This document shows, piece by piece, positions 44,099 to 52,838 of a DNA stretch of 64,000 nucleotides (the stretch's first letter is position 1; every line of letters begins with the position of its first letter). Below the pieces are notes generated by a model that was not told the origin of the DNA, searched no databases, and saw only the letters and a program-made list of their open reading frames with translations. A program made the position numbers and the translations under genes. The stretch spans positions 2,728,001 through 2,792,000 of the forward strand of contig NZ_CP133592.1 in the NCBI RefSeq assembly GCF_031312595.1. The letters are read 5' to 3'. This stretch comes from Methanolobus sediminis. GTDB lineage: Archaea > Halobacteriota > Methanosarcinia > Methanosarcinales > Methanosarcinaceae.

Positions 44099-46435
44099 TC
44101 AGGTTGTTATCCTTTTATACAAGACCGGAAGAGTCTCGGGAAGCGAACTTGCATCATCTATTATAGTGTACTCTGAATCGGAAAAAATATTTTCAAGATA
44201 CTTGCCGGGGTCAGGATCAACTGTTATACAGAAAAAGTCAATTCCTTTTGTCTTGCATTCCTGAATTGCAATTCTGGTGTCTTCCTCAGCAATCGTTTCT
44301 TTGTATGCAGTTTCTCCATGGGAAATGTCAAAGGGTTCACCATCAGATAATAGTATTATTATCTTTGTTTTCGCGTCTACTTTTTCCAGTTTCCTTATGG
44401 AATGTCGGATTGCAGGTCCGAGTCTTGTATTGGATACCGGTTCCAGCAGGCTTATCCTGCGTGCAACGGTATCTGATAATTCTTCATCGAAATCTTTTAT
44501 GACAAAGTATTCAACATCATCCCTGTCCTTCCCGGAAAAAGCGTAAATAGCATAGTTATCACCAATGCTTTCAAGAGCCTGGGTCATTATGATAAGAGAA
44601 TCTTTTTCAACATCCAGTATGCTTTTTTCCTCATAATTTAGCATTTTGTGAGTCGAATAACTGACATCTACAAGGAAAAGAGTTGCAACATCCCTTTCAT
44701 GCTTGTCCCATCTAATATAGAGCCTGTCATCAGGATTTACGCCGCATCTTTTCTGGATAAGGGAATCGATGAAGGCATCAATATCAATCTCTGTGCCATC
44801 TGCCTGCTCTTTCATCCTACGGAACGTTTCAGGCTTCATTCTGTTGAATATCTGCTTGATAAGAGCTATCTCGTTCCTGTATTGTTCTGATGCCTCATGA
44901 TAATAGTCGCTTGACATGCCAAAAGGCTCAACTTCGTTTATTATACACCAGTCTGCTTTATAGTCACTGATGACAGCATCCCACTCATCATAGATATAAC
45001 TGCCAAGTATGTTCCAGTTCTTTTTTTCAGCATAAGTAGGACGGCGTTTAATTCTTTCTTCCTGTGATGGCTCATTTTCTTCTGTAAGCTCAACTTTGCT
45101 TTCAGGAATGAATTGCCTGATAATATTCTCATGTGAATTAGTTGAAAGTGAATCTTTATTGTTATAGGCTCCAATGCTCACAGCACGGTAATCAAGGTTT
45201 TTCAGTACCTCATACTCTTTCTGGCTTAACGGACCTTCATATTCATCAAGTAATTTATATATCCTGAAGGTGGTTTTAAGGGAATCAAGTACAGATGAAT
45301 CTTTCCTGAAAATACTTTCCTTCAGCATTGGTTCTATCTGATCCAGAAGGGTCTTTGTTACTTTGTTTAAATCATAAACATGCTCACCGATAGATATCCT
45401 CAGAAGTGATTCCATGAACTCCTGGATGTTATCGGAGGGTAGAGGTCTTGCCAGAAGCATCTGATTTCTTATTCTTTCAAGATCTGTCTTTACTCCCCTG
45501 TAGCGTTCCATTATCCTGTATTCTATCCTTGCATCCTCCAGAATGCCAAGTATTGTTCCTGCCAGTGCCTGGTTTGGGAACAGGGCTATGACATCAGCAA
45601 TTCCAATGATGCCGTTTGCCTGCATTCCCGGAATAGGGAGCCTCTTTTTCATGGTAGAGTATCTTTTTCTGATATCTGCCATTAATTCCGCTGCACCATC
45701 ATGATCCAGCTCATTGGAACTGAAACGTATATGGCCAACTTCATGCATGATGCTCAGTTTGTAGACCTTGTAGTTATCCTCAAAATCACCATATTTCCTG
45801 ATCCTGGGTGCAAGATAAATTGTATTGCCTGCGATCACAGGATTTATAGAATTCAGGTCATCTTTTGGTTCCAGCGTTCTGAGGGACATTATATTGAAGT
45901 TAACTCCTGACAATCCAAGAGCATAGTATCTGAGCACGTTGATGATCTCACTGAGTGCTACAGAACCTTTTAAATTTTCAGCAAATTCCTTTGATTTTTC
46001 GGATTTCAGGGAAAAATAAGGTCGTCCTTGTGATGGATTCTCTTCAAAAACAGTAATACCTTTTAAAGCCCACTCTTCCAGTTCACTGGCATTCAGATCC
46101 TTTAAAAGAGGAGCCGAGAAGGAAAAATAATCAATTGCAAGATCATTATCCAGATCAAATATCTTTAAGCCGGTTCCCGCCCATTTTCTGATGCCTTCCA
46201 AATTGGTGTTCTCTGCTGCTACGGGAATGTTTTCAAAGAAAAGTCCTGCCATCATCCAGTCCTTATCGAGCAAAAGCCGGGCAGTTCTGAGAAATTCAGC
46301 ATGATGAGGGAAACTGCCCATTTTTAAAACACTTAGCAAATTACCATGGTAATTTCTTCCAGGGAATCTGGATTCTATTAGCTGGAGCAGTTCTTTTTTA
46401 GTAATAGCTTCATGCTCAGTGTTTTTGTTTGACAA
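44099..46435 (-). CDS. NorD-like VWA-domain protein
   Basis: A 778-residue soluble protein. The N-terminal half is helical, with an HExxH-type sequence MHEVGHIRFSSNELDHDG near residue 230. The C-terminal 200 residues form a von Willebrand A domain with the MIDAS start LFLVDVSYSTHK, then IIILLSDGEPFD. This is the layout of NorD/CoxE-type partners of MoxR AAA+ ATPases. No norQ/moxR-like gene is nearby, so the partner would be elsewhere. Confidence 0.8.
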   Translation of the reverse strand: MSNKNTEHEAITKKELLQLIESRFPGRNYHGNLLSVLKMGSFPHHAEFLRTARLLLDKDWMMAGLFFENIPVAAENTNLEGIRKWAGTGLKIFDLDNDLAIDYFSFSAPLLKDLNASELEEWALKGITVFEENPSQGRPYFSLKSEKSKEFAENLKGSVALSEIINVLRYYALGLSGVNFNIMSLRTLEPKDDLNSINPVIAGNTIYLAPRIRKYGDFEDNYKVYKLSIMHEVGHIRFSSNELDHDGAAELMADIRKRYSTMKKRLPIPGMQANGIIGIADVIALFPNQALAGTILGILEDARIEYRIMERYRGVKTDLERIRNQMLLARPLPSDNIQEFMESLLRISIGEHVYDLNKVTKTLLDQIEPMLKESIFRKDSSVLDSLKTTFRIYKLLDEYEGPLSQKEYEVLKNLDYRAVSIGAYNNKDSLSTNSHENIIRQFIPESKVELTEENEPSQEERIKRRPTYAEKKNWNILGSYIYDEWDAVISDYKADWCIINEVEPFGMSSDYYHEASEQYRNEIALIKQIFNRMKPETFRRMKEQADGTEIDIDAFIDSLIQKRCGVNPDDRLYIRWDKHERDVATLFLVDVSYSTHKMLNYEEKSILDVEKDSLIIMTQALESIGDNYAIYAFSGKDRDDVEYFVIKDFDEELSDTVARRISLLEPVSNTRLGPAIRHSIRKLEKVDAKTKIIILLSDGEPFDISHGETAYKETIAEEDTRIAIQECKTKGIDFFCITVDPDPGKYLENIFSDSEYTIIDDASSLPETLPVLYKRITT

Positions 46436-46567
46436 AATATATCCTCACTTGCGGATTCTCAGCTGTGATGTCATTGCTAGTATTCAAATTGTTCCTAATT
46501 CTTTATATCAACTATGCAGCTGGTCATGGTGAAAATATATATAATTTAAATGCTAAGAGGACGCCTG

Positions 46568-47287
46568 ATGGCAGAAAACGATAACGATCACAGAGCAAGG
46601 GTATATACCTTACAGAATGAAACCATCGAAGTATTGTATAATGCCCAGAAAGAAACAAAAGCGACTGTCAGGGAGATAAATTCCCATCTTGGAAATATCA
46701 TACCTTCTACAAGCCGGCAGTCCTTGTACCTGTTTCCTTTTACTAATTCTGTGAATCTCAATATTCCTATTAAAGCCATCAAGGAAATATTCCTGAATCA
46801 GATCATTCAAATCGAAAGTAACAATTGCCTTAAGATTTCCATTGACTATGACAGCGTTCTGGACTTTATTGATAATATGGAAACCTATGATGCTTTTAAG
46901 ATAGCAGAACACGTCAAAAACGAGTATATCCAGAACGATGAACACATTCTAAAGAGGATTAAAAGCGATTGCAGACGTCTTATTCCTATTGCCAGCCATT
47001 CATCCTCAGAATACATGGAAAAAAGAAATGGAATGGCTATCAAACTAAAAGCATTAAAAAACCCGGAACAATCACTTGATTGTCTTGAAAGTCTCGGAAA
47101 ACTTGTCGATATTACTCTGAACAGCACTCCCCCCTCAAAAGCAAGAGGAATTAAGATTGAGCCAGGGCAATCTCATATCGATGAGAATATGAGGCTCTAT
47201 TATTTTAAGAACGGGAATATTCGGCTTATATTCGATGAAGCTGAGAATACTGAGAAAGTGATTGGGGCGCTGGAATTAGTATTTTAA
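46568..47287 (+). CDS. Hypothetical protein
   Basis: About 239 residues from the ATG at 46568, which follows an AGAGGA ribosome-like site; another in-frame ATG lies 6 codons upstream. It is soluble, mixed alpha/beta, with a helical centre (YDSVLDFIDNMETYDAFKIAEHVKNEYI) and a beta-rich end (MRLYYFKNGNIRLIFDEAENTEKVIGALELVF). Divergent from the NorD-like gene. Family not recognised. Confidence 0.55.
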   Translation: MAENDNDHRARVYTLQNETIEVLYNAQKETKATVREINSHLGNIIPSTSRQSLYLFPFTNSVNLNIPIKAIKEIFLNQIIQIESNNCLKISIDYDSVLDFIDNMETYDAFKIAEHVKNEYIQNDEHILKRIKSDCRRLIPIASHSSSEYMEKRNGMAIKLKALKNPEQSLDCLESLGKLVDITLNSTPPSKARGIKIEPGQSHIDENMRLYYFKNGNIRLIFDEAENTEKVIGALELVF

Positions 47288-47359
47288 GTATATCGTTGTG
47301 GGTATCACCAAGTGACTTTTGAGGAGCTAGGAAGATCGTTTGTCCGCCACAGTCTACAA

Positions 47360-48082
47360 TTACCGAATACTGATTAAGTCATGTAATTTTATAAACATTC
47401 TCAAACATTCATTAAATTCATCAGAACCAAATTCTATTTTTGTAGTTGAATATGGTAATGTTTCATTAGTTTTCCAGTTTCTAATATGAGGTTTTATTAT
47501 GAATATTTTTGAATCTCTATCTAGTTTGATGTCATAAAATCCACCATATGTGGGGTTTCCTTGATCGGTGTATACGTTCCTGTCAATGTCGTCTAAAGAA
47601 CGACAATCGCATTCGAGATCAAAGCTACTGGTAGCAAAATTAAGGTATCGTCCAGTATTTTGTATAAAAAGATAGGCTATATCTAGTGCATCTTCTACTT
47701 TTTCTTTATCAGGAATTTGGTATGAATGTTCTAGTAAGTTTCTGGTTTTATTAATTTTTGTTAAAATTCGTGGGGAAAGAATTCCCATATCATTTAAAAT
47801 TTCTATTTTAGCGGGGAATCCTAAGTTTTTCTTTTTTGCCATACTATAAAGGCATAAATACATCAACAAAGAATCTATTTGACATTCAATTGCTCTTTTG
47901 GTGTTTGAAAGGCAGTCAAGCAAACCATGAGGAGTATTTTCATTCAAATTACATTCTGCATAGTGCAAAAATTCGTCAGGTTTTATACTAAATGGAATTT
48001 CAAATGTTCCAGGAGATAAACTAACAATAAGTCCAAATTTATTGAATTCTTTCAGTACCTCTACATTTAGTTCATTATGCAT
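47360..48082 (-). CDS. Hypothetical protein with a HEPN-like motif
   Basis: A 240-residue protein. Its centre holds NKTRNLLEHSYQIPDKEKVEDALDIAYLFI, in which RNLLEH fits the Rx4-6H motif and helical context of HEPN RNases or RNA-binding proteins, preceded by long helices (DSLLMYLCLYSMAKKKNL). The C-terminal third is beta-rich (GGFYDIKLDRDSKIFIIKPHI). No antitoxin gene is obvious next to it. It is AT-rich compared with neighbours and lies near a tRNA, so it may be acquired. Confidence 0.5.
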   Translation of the reverse strand: MHNELNVEVLKEFNKFGLIVSLSPGTFEIPFSIKPDEFLHYAECNLNENTPHGLLDCLSNTKRAIECQIDSLLMYLCLYSMAKKKNLGFPAKIEILNDMGILSPRILTKINKTRNLLEHSYQIPDKEKVEDALDIAYLFIQNTGRYLNFATSSFDLECDCRSLDDIDRNVYTDQGNPTYGGFYDIKLDRDSKIFIIKPHIRNWKTNETLPYSTTKIEFGSDEFNECLRMFIKLHDLISIR

Positions 48083-48201
48083 AGAATAAACTTTTATTGT
48101 AAATATTAATAGATATTTGTTTTGACATGAATTCTAACTATTAATGCAAACTCACAAAGAAATGATTTCAACCCAACCTTCCTATGCACATAATCAATAC
48201 C

Positions 48202-48348
48202 TTACGCCTTCGTAACCTCCCAAAAAACAATGCTTATTATGTATGCAAGAGTGACAATTCCTAAATTATCCCAATTACCAGTATAATACAAAATAAGGAT
48301 AATTATTGCATATGTTATAGCTTCTGATACTACTTTTTTTAATTTCAT
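48202..48348 (-). CDS. Small two-TM membrane protein (48 residues)
   Basis: A short ORF starting MKLKKVVSEAITYAIIILILYYTG with a second hydrophobic stretch (IVTLAYIISIVFWEV) and a basic end. A GGTGTGG-type ribosome site precedes the ATG and a T-rich region with TATA-like sequence lies upstream. No family recognised. Confidence 0.5.
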   Translation of the reverse strand: MKLKKVVSEAITYAIIILILYYTGNWDNLGIVTLAYIISIVFWEVTKA

Positions 48349-48504
48349 AACCACACCCAAATTTAATTTAGGTGTTTTGTAAGCATTTAACTATATAAAA
48401 ATTACTGTTTTGTTTTTCGGTACAAAAAACAGAAGTAGTGACACAATAGATTACGTATAATCAATAATTGCAATAGTGTAGAAATGAAGTTTAAAAAAGT
48501 TATT

Positions 48505-48580
48505 TGGTAGCCCGGCACGGATTCGAACCGAGGTTGCGGGATCCAGAGTCCTGCATGATTGACCACTACACTACCGGGCT
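48505..48580 (-). tRNA. tRNA-Gln (anticodon CTG) with encoded CCA
   Basis: On the minus strand, acceptor stem AGCCCGG/CCGGGCT, D-arm GTGT...ATGC, anticodon loop CTCTGGA with anticodon CTG, T-loop TTCGAAT, discriminator A and genomic CCA at 48505-48507. Two stem mismatches are seen: an A-C pair in the anticodon stem (28-42) and a T-T pair in the T stem (50-64). Confidence 0.9.
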
Positions 48581-48637
48581 ACGGTGAATGCATCTCCTTA
48601 ATTGTAAAGCTTGTATATTAAGGTATCGGACGGATGG

Positions 48638-49042
48638 TTATTCAAGTCCTTCCGGATTCTCATTGAGGACTGCGGTCCACCACCACCTGGCCATGTCAAC
48701 AAGGTCCTTGCTGAACTGACCTGACAGGCGATATTCATGATCCTTGTGAGTAATGAGGCCGGCGCCTAGCAGTTTATTGCGCATGGCGTAGAATGAGGCA
48801 CGGCCTATATCGAGTTCCTGAAGAAGAGCTTCCCACTCACTGGTCTTGATGGGACTTCCTGCTTTTTGACGATCTTCGACCATCATGAGAAACTTCTGGC
48901 CGCGAATGGCAGTTGCCTCTTCCTGAAAGAGTCGTCTCATCAGGTTATAATACGGGTCTCTGGAATGAGTTATACGGGAATTGGAATCCGACCGTATGAC
49001 AATCGTAGTAGATGTACGCGGTGCGTTTTTTACTATAGACAT
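48638..49042 (-). CDS. Winged-helix DNA-binding protein
   Basis: A 134-residue protein whose centre (TSEWEALLQELDIGRASFYAMRNKLLGAGLITHKDHEYRLS) is a helix-turn-helix with a wing. The N-terminus is basic and Ser/Thr/Arg-rich, the end is acidic. It lies downstream of the DUF2551-like gene on the same strand (34 bases apart) and between the tRNA and that gene. Could be a regulator linked to a mobile or local gene set. Confidence 0.6.
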   Translation of the reverse strand: MSIVKNAPRTSTTIVIRSDSNSRITHSRDPYYNLMRRLFQEEATAIRGQKFLMMVEDRQKAGSPIKTSEWEALLQELDIGRASFYAMRNKLLGAGLITHKDHEYRLSGQFSKDLVDMARWWWTAVLNENPEGLE

Positions 49043-49076
49043 TTCAATCAGGTTTGTTAAGGCGTTGTTAACGAGT

Positions 49077-49400
49077 TTAACAGCCTGATGATGATGGTTT
49101 TCCTTCCAGAGCAGATCTTATCAGATCCTCATATTCTTCTTTCAAAGAATATACTATAGGGGTTTTGTAAGATTCTTTGTGAGATCTGAGCACACCCAAT
49201 TTGGAGTAGATATAACCTACCATGGATGCCACTGCACTGCGTGAAATATCATACTTTTCAGCGATATTTGCATGCAGCTCATCTACTGTTGTCTCTTTTA
49301 CTTTTAAGAAAATGGATAGTATATGACTGCGGAGTCCATTTACGTCTAATTCAACGAACTTCTGCAATCTTCGTTTTATTTTTGCGCGAATTGAGTCCAT
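49077..49400 (-). CDS. DUF2551-like winged-helix protein
   Basis: A 107-residue protein. The sequence FVELDVNGLRSHILSIFLKVKETTVDELHANIAEKYDISRSAVASMVGYIYSKLGVLRSHKESYKTP matches a small archaeal winged-helix family of methanogens (DUF2551). It probably binds DNA. Co-directional with the next winged-helix gene. Confidence 0.7.
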   Translation of the reverse strand: MDSIRAKIKRRLQKFVELDVNGLRSHILSIFLKVKETTVDELHANIAEKYDISRSAVASMVGYIYSKLGVLRSHKESYKTPIVYSLKEEYEDLIRSALEGKPSSSGC

Positions 49401-49556
49401 AACTTCACCTCAGGCATAGCACAAAATTTTATATGTATTTCAATCTATATATATGTTTTTAAAGTTTTATAATATGAAGCTAATAATAAGTAGAAAGAAG
49501 TAAAGGACTAATACGATAAATGCATTAATCCAACTCTCAATTTTTCCGGTGACGAT

Positions 49557-50006
49557 ATGAATATAAAATACGATGTGGAAAATAACGTTATGCAGATCGA
49601 TGATGTTGACCTGTATCCCGAAAACCTTGACCGTAACTTTATAGGGATCTGCAATTCTTGCAATTCAGATGTCACCAGTCTCAGTTATCATGTCCATGAC
49701 AATGGTATGGTAGTTGCAGGTAAATGCACAGCATGCGGCGTACTGTATGCAATATTCTACGATACAGAATGGAATTGGCAGGGAGAAGAAACTATTGTAG
49801 ACTTCTTCAATATCAATAGCAGTAACAATATTCGATTTCTGGACAGCATTGATAGAAAAAAACTTGAAACCGTTTTTACTCCTGCTGAAACCACTGCAAT
49901 GTATGCAAAAGCAAGAGGAGAGAAATATGTCAGACAATACCTGTATCGTGCCAGAAAAAAATATAATGACTTTTATGAACTGTTTGGAATACAAATTAAC
50001 ATATGA
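49557..50006 (+). CDS. Small zinc-binding hypothetical protein
   Basis: A 149-residue protein with two CxxC pairs (ICNSCNSD near 31-36 and KCTACGVLY near 57-62) that form a probable zinc ribbon, then a mixed region and a C-terminal basic helix (ARGEKYVRQYLYRARKKYNDF). A GGTGACG ribosome site precedes the ATG. Divergent from the winged-helix pair. Family not recognised. Confidence 0.6.
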   Translation: MNIKYDVENNVMQIDDVDLYPENLDRNFIGICNSCNSDVTSLSYHVHDNGMVVAGKCTACGVLYAIFYDTEWNWQGEETIVDFFNINSSNNIRFLDSIDRKKLETVFTPAETTAMYAKARGEKYVRQYLYRARKKYNDFYELFGIQINI

Positions 50007-50334
50007 ATATAATATAATAAGTTAACAAGACAGTGTATGAAGTCCAGGCAATGTAGTAATTTTTATAGATATTAAATAAATAAATACTCAATGTTTGATA
50101 ATATATAATACTATATTTATAAATAGTAACATTAATTGAAAGTGATAGAGGTTTTGAATCATAAATAGTCAGAAAAATCTATCTGCACTAAATCACACTT
50201 TTGTACTATTTTTTTTAACTGTGATAATAACTTTAATGAATATTACTGCAAATGTCAGAAATAATAATTAATAATTAAAATTAAATTATATAGACAACAG
50301 TCATAAATAGCAACATTTACATACGTGTAACCAG

Positions 50335-50419
50335 TGAGGGAATAAATTTCAATTTACCTAATAGAGCTATATAACACCCACTAACCATCTATATTGTACC
50401 ACCAATATTTATTCCCTCA
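50335..50419 (+). ncRNA. Candidate small RNA / long hairpin 1
   Basis: Perfect 13-bp stem TGAGGGAATAAAT (50335-50347) with ATTTATTCCCTCA (50407-50419) around a loop of 59 bases rich in A/C (cccactaacc). A TATA-like aaattatata lies about 45 bases before it. No ORF. First of four similar elements. Strand is uncertain; plus is suggested by the TATA placement. Confidence 0.35.
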
Positions 50420-50590
50420 TATTAGCAAGGTTTATATCCATTATTCTTTAAATGTGATTTAGGTCATATTTATTAATTGAAAGAGCACACTTCTTGAAAA
50501 TATGCAGTGATTATATTAATAAACAAAACTATTCTTGTTAAATTATATATAATATCACATAAAAAGTAACTGTTGCATAGTGCAGGAGAG

Positions 50591-50680
50591 AATAAATCGT
50601 AAATCCTCCTTGGGCCTGTAAGGATGAACACTAACTGCCTAACCTAACCCTAACATGTCCCTATCAGGCCTTTATTTATT
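50591..50680 (+). ncRNA. Candidate small RNA / long hairpin 2
   Basis: Nested stems AATAAAT/ATTTATT (50591-50597, 50674-50680) and GGCCTG/CAGGCC (50613-50618, 50665-50670) enclose a C/A-rich loop with ctaacctaaccctaac. The 5' side holds aatcctcctt, complementary to Shine-Dalgarno sequences. A TATA-like aattatatataa lies about 40 bases upstream and a T6 run (50687-50692) downstream. No ORF. Confidence 0.4.
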
Positions 50681-50870
50681 ACACTATTTTTTACCAAGGC
50701 ACATGCAGAATTTGGATCATGAAATGTTTATTAACCTGTGCATCCTGTCGCCTGATAAGTATTGAGCGCCGAATAAAATACATGATCATTTGCTACGATC
50801 AAAACTCATATTTCTAAACATAGCTTCCTGTCATCATAAATATGTGTAAAATATAATTCCTATTAACCAT

Positions 50871-50931
50871 TAGGCATTAGTGGTTACCTTATGGGGCAAT
50901 TACCCATTACCCAACCTTCATTTTGCCCCAT
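50871..50931 (+). ncRNA. Candidate small RNA / hairpin 3
   Basis: A small stem TAACCA/TGGTTA is followed by a perfect 9-bp stem ATGGGGCAA (50891-50899) with TTGCCCCAT (50923-50931) around a loop ttacccattacccaaccttc of the same C/A-rich type. TATA-like aaaatataat is about 25 bases ahead. No ORF. Confidence 0.35.
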
Positions 50932-51257
50932 CAGGACTTCTTGCTTGTTCTACTTTTTCAGTATCAAGTGGGAAAAAGGATTATTTATCAAGATCTGCTG
51001 AAACTAACAATAATCAAGAGCAGTAAGCAGTTAACTTGGCCAAGTAATATCTAATGTCAATAGCATTGAAAATAATAACGTCGTTGTTTATTCAAATGTT
51101 GTAGTGAATAAAAATGCAATTTTTTTAAATAATTAATTAACCATAGAATGAATAGGAGTACAGGACTAAGCGTGCTGGGGAGTGGCTTAGATATTAATCA
51201 TATAACAAAAACCAAATTAGGTGGTGCAAATTGTTATAAGATTAATGCTTCAATATA

Positions 51258-51320
51258 GTCTGATAGAGGATCTAAATACATCATACCAACCAATGTGCTC
51301 TATACCTCCCTCTATCAGAC
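51258..51320 (+). ncRNA. Candidate small RNA / hairpin 4
   Basis: Perfect 12-bp stem GTCTGATAGAGG (51258-51269) with CCTCTATCAGAC (51309-51320) around a 39-base A/C-rich loop that includes ataccaaccaatg. The element ends about 90 bases before the metzincin start codon, so it might alternatively be part of that gene's leader. Confidence 0.35.
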
Positions 51321-51407
51321 TTGACATTAATAGTTGCCTCATGTTACAACCCTATCCAACCAAGCTCTCATTTTCTTCACAAGGCAACTTTTAATTATGA
51401 AGGTGCA

Positions 51408-51764
51408 ATGATGTATGAAGTTAAAATCATGGGCCTGCTTTCTTTTTTCCTCTACAGGTGGAAACGTGAAGGCAGGAAAATCTTTAAGCTGACTGATAGC
51501 GGTTACCCGTCCTTTTTAGCTCTTGGATACTGCAACCACCCTAATAAGGAAATAGTGATCTGTCGGGTTCTTAACTGGAAGCTCCGGTTATTGCATGAGA
51601 TGGGGCACGAGTTTGGCCTACAGCACATCAAGGAAAAAGGGCATGTAATGCACCCGTGGGGATTCCTGAGAGGGCCTATTATCGACCCTTCAGAGTGTGA
51701 CCCGGACACGTATCTTAAAATGAAAGAAAGATATCAAGAGGCTTTAAATGAGCAGGGCCTTTAA
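51408..51764 (+). CDS. Small metzincin-like metalloprotease (phage-like)
   Basis: A 118-residue protein from the ATG at 51408, which has an AAGGTG ribosome site; an open frame upstream to 51321 is unsupported. It has the full metzincin zinc motif HEMGHEFGLQH (63-73) and a Met-turn-like VMHPWG (80-85). That is short for a free protease. It is the first of three overlapping small genes, with two small membrane proteins next, an arrangement typical of virus lysis or accessory cassettes. Confidence 0.7.
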   Translation: MMYEVKIMGLLSFFLYRWKREGRKIFKLTDSGYPSFLALGYCNHPNKEIVICRVLNWKLRLLHEMGHEFGLQHIKEKGHVMHPWGFLRGPIIDPSECDPDTYLKMKERYQEALNEQGL

Positions 51765-51924
51765 ACTACCTAAAAGAAGCATACGTGCGGCACTGGCTCT
51801 TTTGTTGGTGCTGGCTAGTATCGGTTTCACAGCTTTTCAAATACCATGCTCGGAAATATTGACACTCACAGGCTCAGTAGTGGCTTATTACTTTGCAACG
51901 GGTGAGCAAGATGCAGGGTCTTGA
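51748..51924 (+). CDS. Small membrane protein 1 of the phage-like cassette
   Basis: A 58-residue ORF overlapping the metzincin end by 17 bases. Basic start MSRAFKLPKRSIR, then two hydrophobic stretches (AALALLLVLASIGFTAF and ILTLTGSVVAYYFATG), the second typical for small virus or provirus membrane proteins of holin-like size. Not in any larger annotated frame. Confidence 0.6.
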   Translation: MSRAFKLPKRSIRAALALLLVLASIGFTAFQIPCSEILTLTGSVVAYYFATGEQDAGS

Positions 51925-52048
51925 AGTAATCCTGTCTATTGTCTCAGGTGCAAGTTTAATAATTAATGCATCTATATGGTATAAGTTAGGAAGTATCGAA
52001 AAGCAAATGAATTCCTGCGAAAACTCCAAAGTGTCACCAAAAAAGTAA
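51911..52048 (+). CDS. Small membrane protein 2 of the phage-like cassette
   Basis: A 45-residue ORF that overlaps the previous one by 14 bases, with a GGTGA ribosome site. One N-terminal hydrophobic helix (EVILSIVSGASLIINASIWY) and a charged tail (KLGSIEKQMNSCENSKVSP), the usual form of small anchored spanin- or holin-partner proteins. Function inferred from layout only. Confidence 0.55.
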   Translation: MQGLEVILSIVSGASLIINASIWYKLGSIEKQMNSCENSKVSPKK

Positions 52049-52799
52049 GATGTAACTAAATATAGTTATATCCATCTTATGCTTTTGTATATATTGCAAT
52101 GTAATAATATAATGTTACACATATAATATACAATTTAGAGAAATAAATTAATACATTAGATTGCATTTATAAAAATAGACATAATTAATTAGTCTTTTCG
52201 CACAAATACGAACAAAAATACCATTTTTGGCTATTTTAGAGGATTTAGTGAACAAAATATGTGAAATATAATAAATTAGATGCTGAGATATAACTAAAAG
52301 TAATAATGCAACCGAGTTCCAAATTAATGTTAAAAGTTAATGGAAAAAAGCTAGTACTATAAATAATAATTATATAAGTTGATACAACATTCCATTATAA
52401 TTTTAATTGTCTGCTTACAGTGCATTATATTTTACTATGTGCAGTCGATACAAAACCTATTATATTTAGCTATTTTTATTTAATAGTTTTTGACACGTTT
52501 ACTCTGGAGTCACAGCGCTGAAAACACCAATCTAAAATCTGCGCGGATTTTCTGAACAAGCCGCCAAAAATGAGCTTACTTCAAATTAAAAGTTATAAAG
52601 TGTAAGCTCTGTTTTCTGTGATCTTAAACAAAAATATCCATATTCTTATAGACTATAGAAATGAAAATTAGTTTTTTCAAAAATTGCCAAAAAGGGTATG
52701 TTTTTCTGAAATCGGTTGTTCCAGAGTATATAGGAATATGGGTGTTCCGAACTCCAACCCTAGGATGATCTGCACAAAAATACCTGAGAAAATCAGAGT

Positions 52800-52838
52800 A
52801 ATTACAGCATACACTATATTCATATAGTGTCTGTAATT
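52800..52838. other. Strong bipartite hairpin in a 1.45-kb gene-free AT-rich region
   Basis: AATTACAG/CTGTAATT (8 bp) encloses ACACTATA/TATAGTGT (8 bp) with a 3-base bulge (cat) and a 4-base loop (ttca). The stretch 52049-53499 is AT-rich and holds no gene I can support; another small palindrome AAAATC/GATTTT lies at 52534-52551. The hairpin could belong to a small RNA, a terminator or a recombination site. Confidence 0.55.

Noticed and set aside
50335-51320. CRISPR array as explanation for the repeated hairpins
   Set aside because: The stems differ in sequence and spacing (250-380 bases) is far too wide; no identical direct repeats.
52770-52800. Possible C/D-box RNA (gatgatc, ctga) ahead of the strong hairpin
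   Set aside because: The C box deviates from the RTGATGA consensus and no C'/D' pair with proper spacing is seen.
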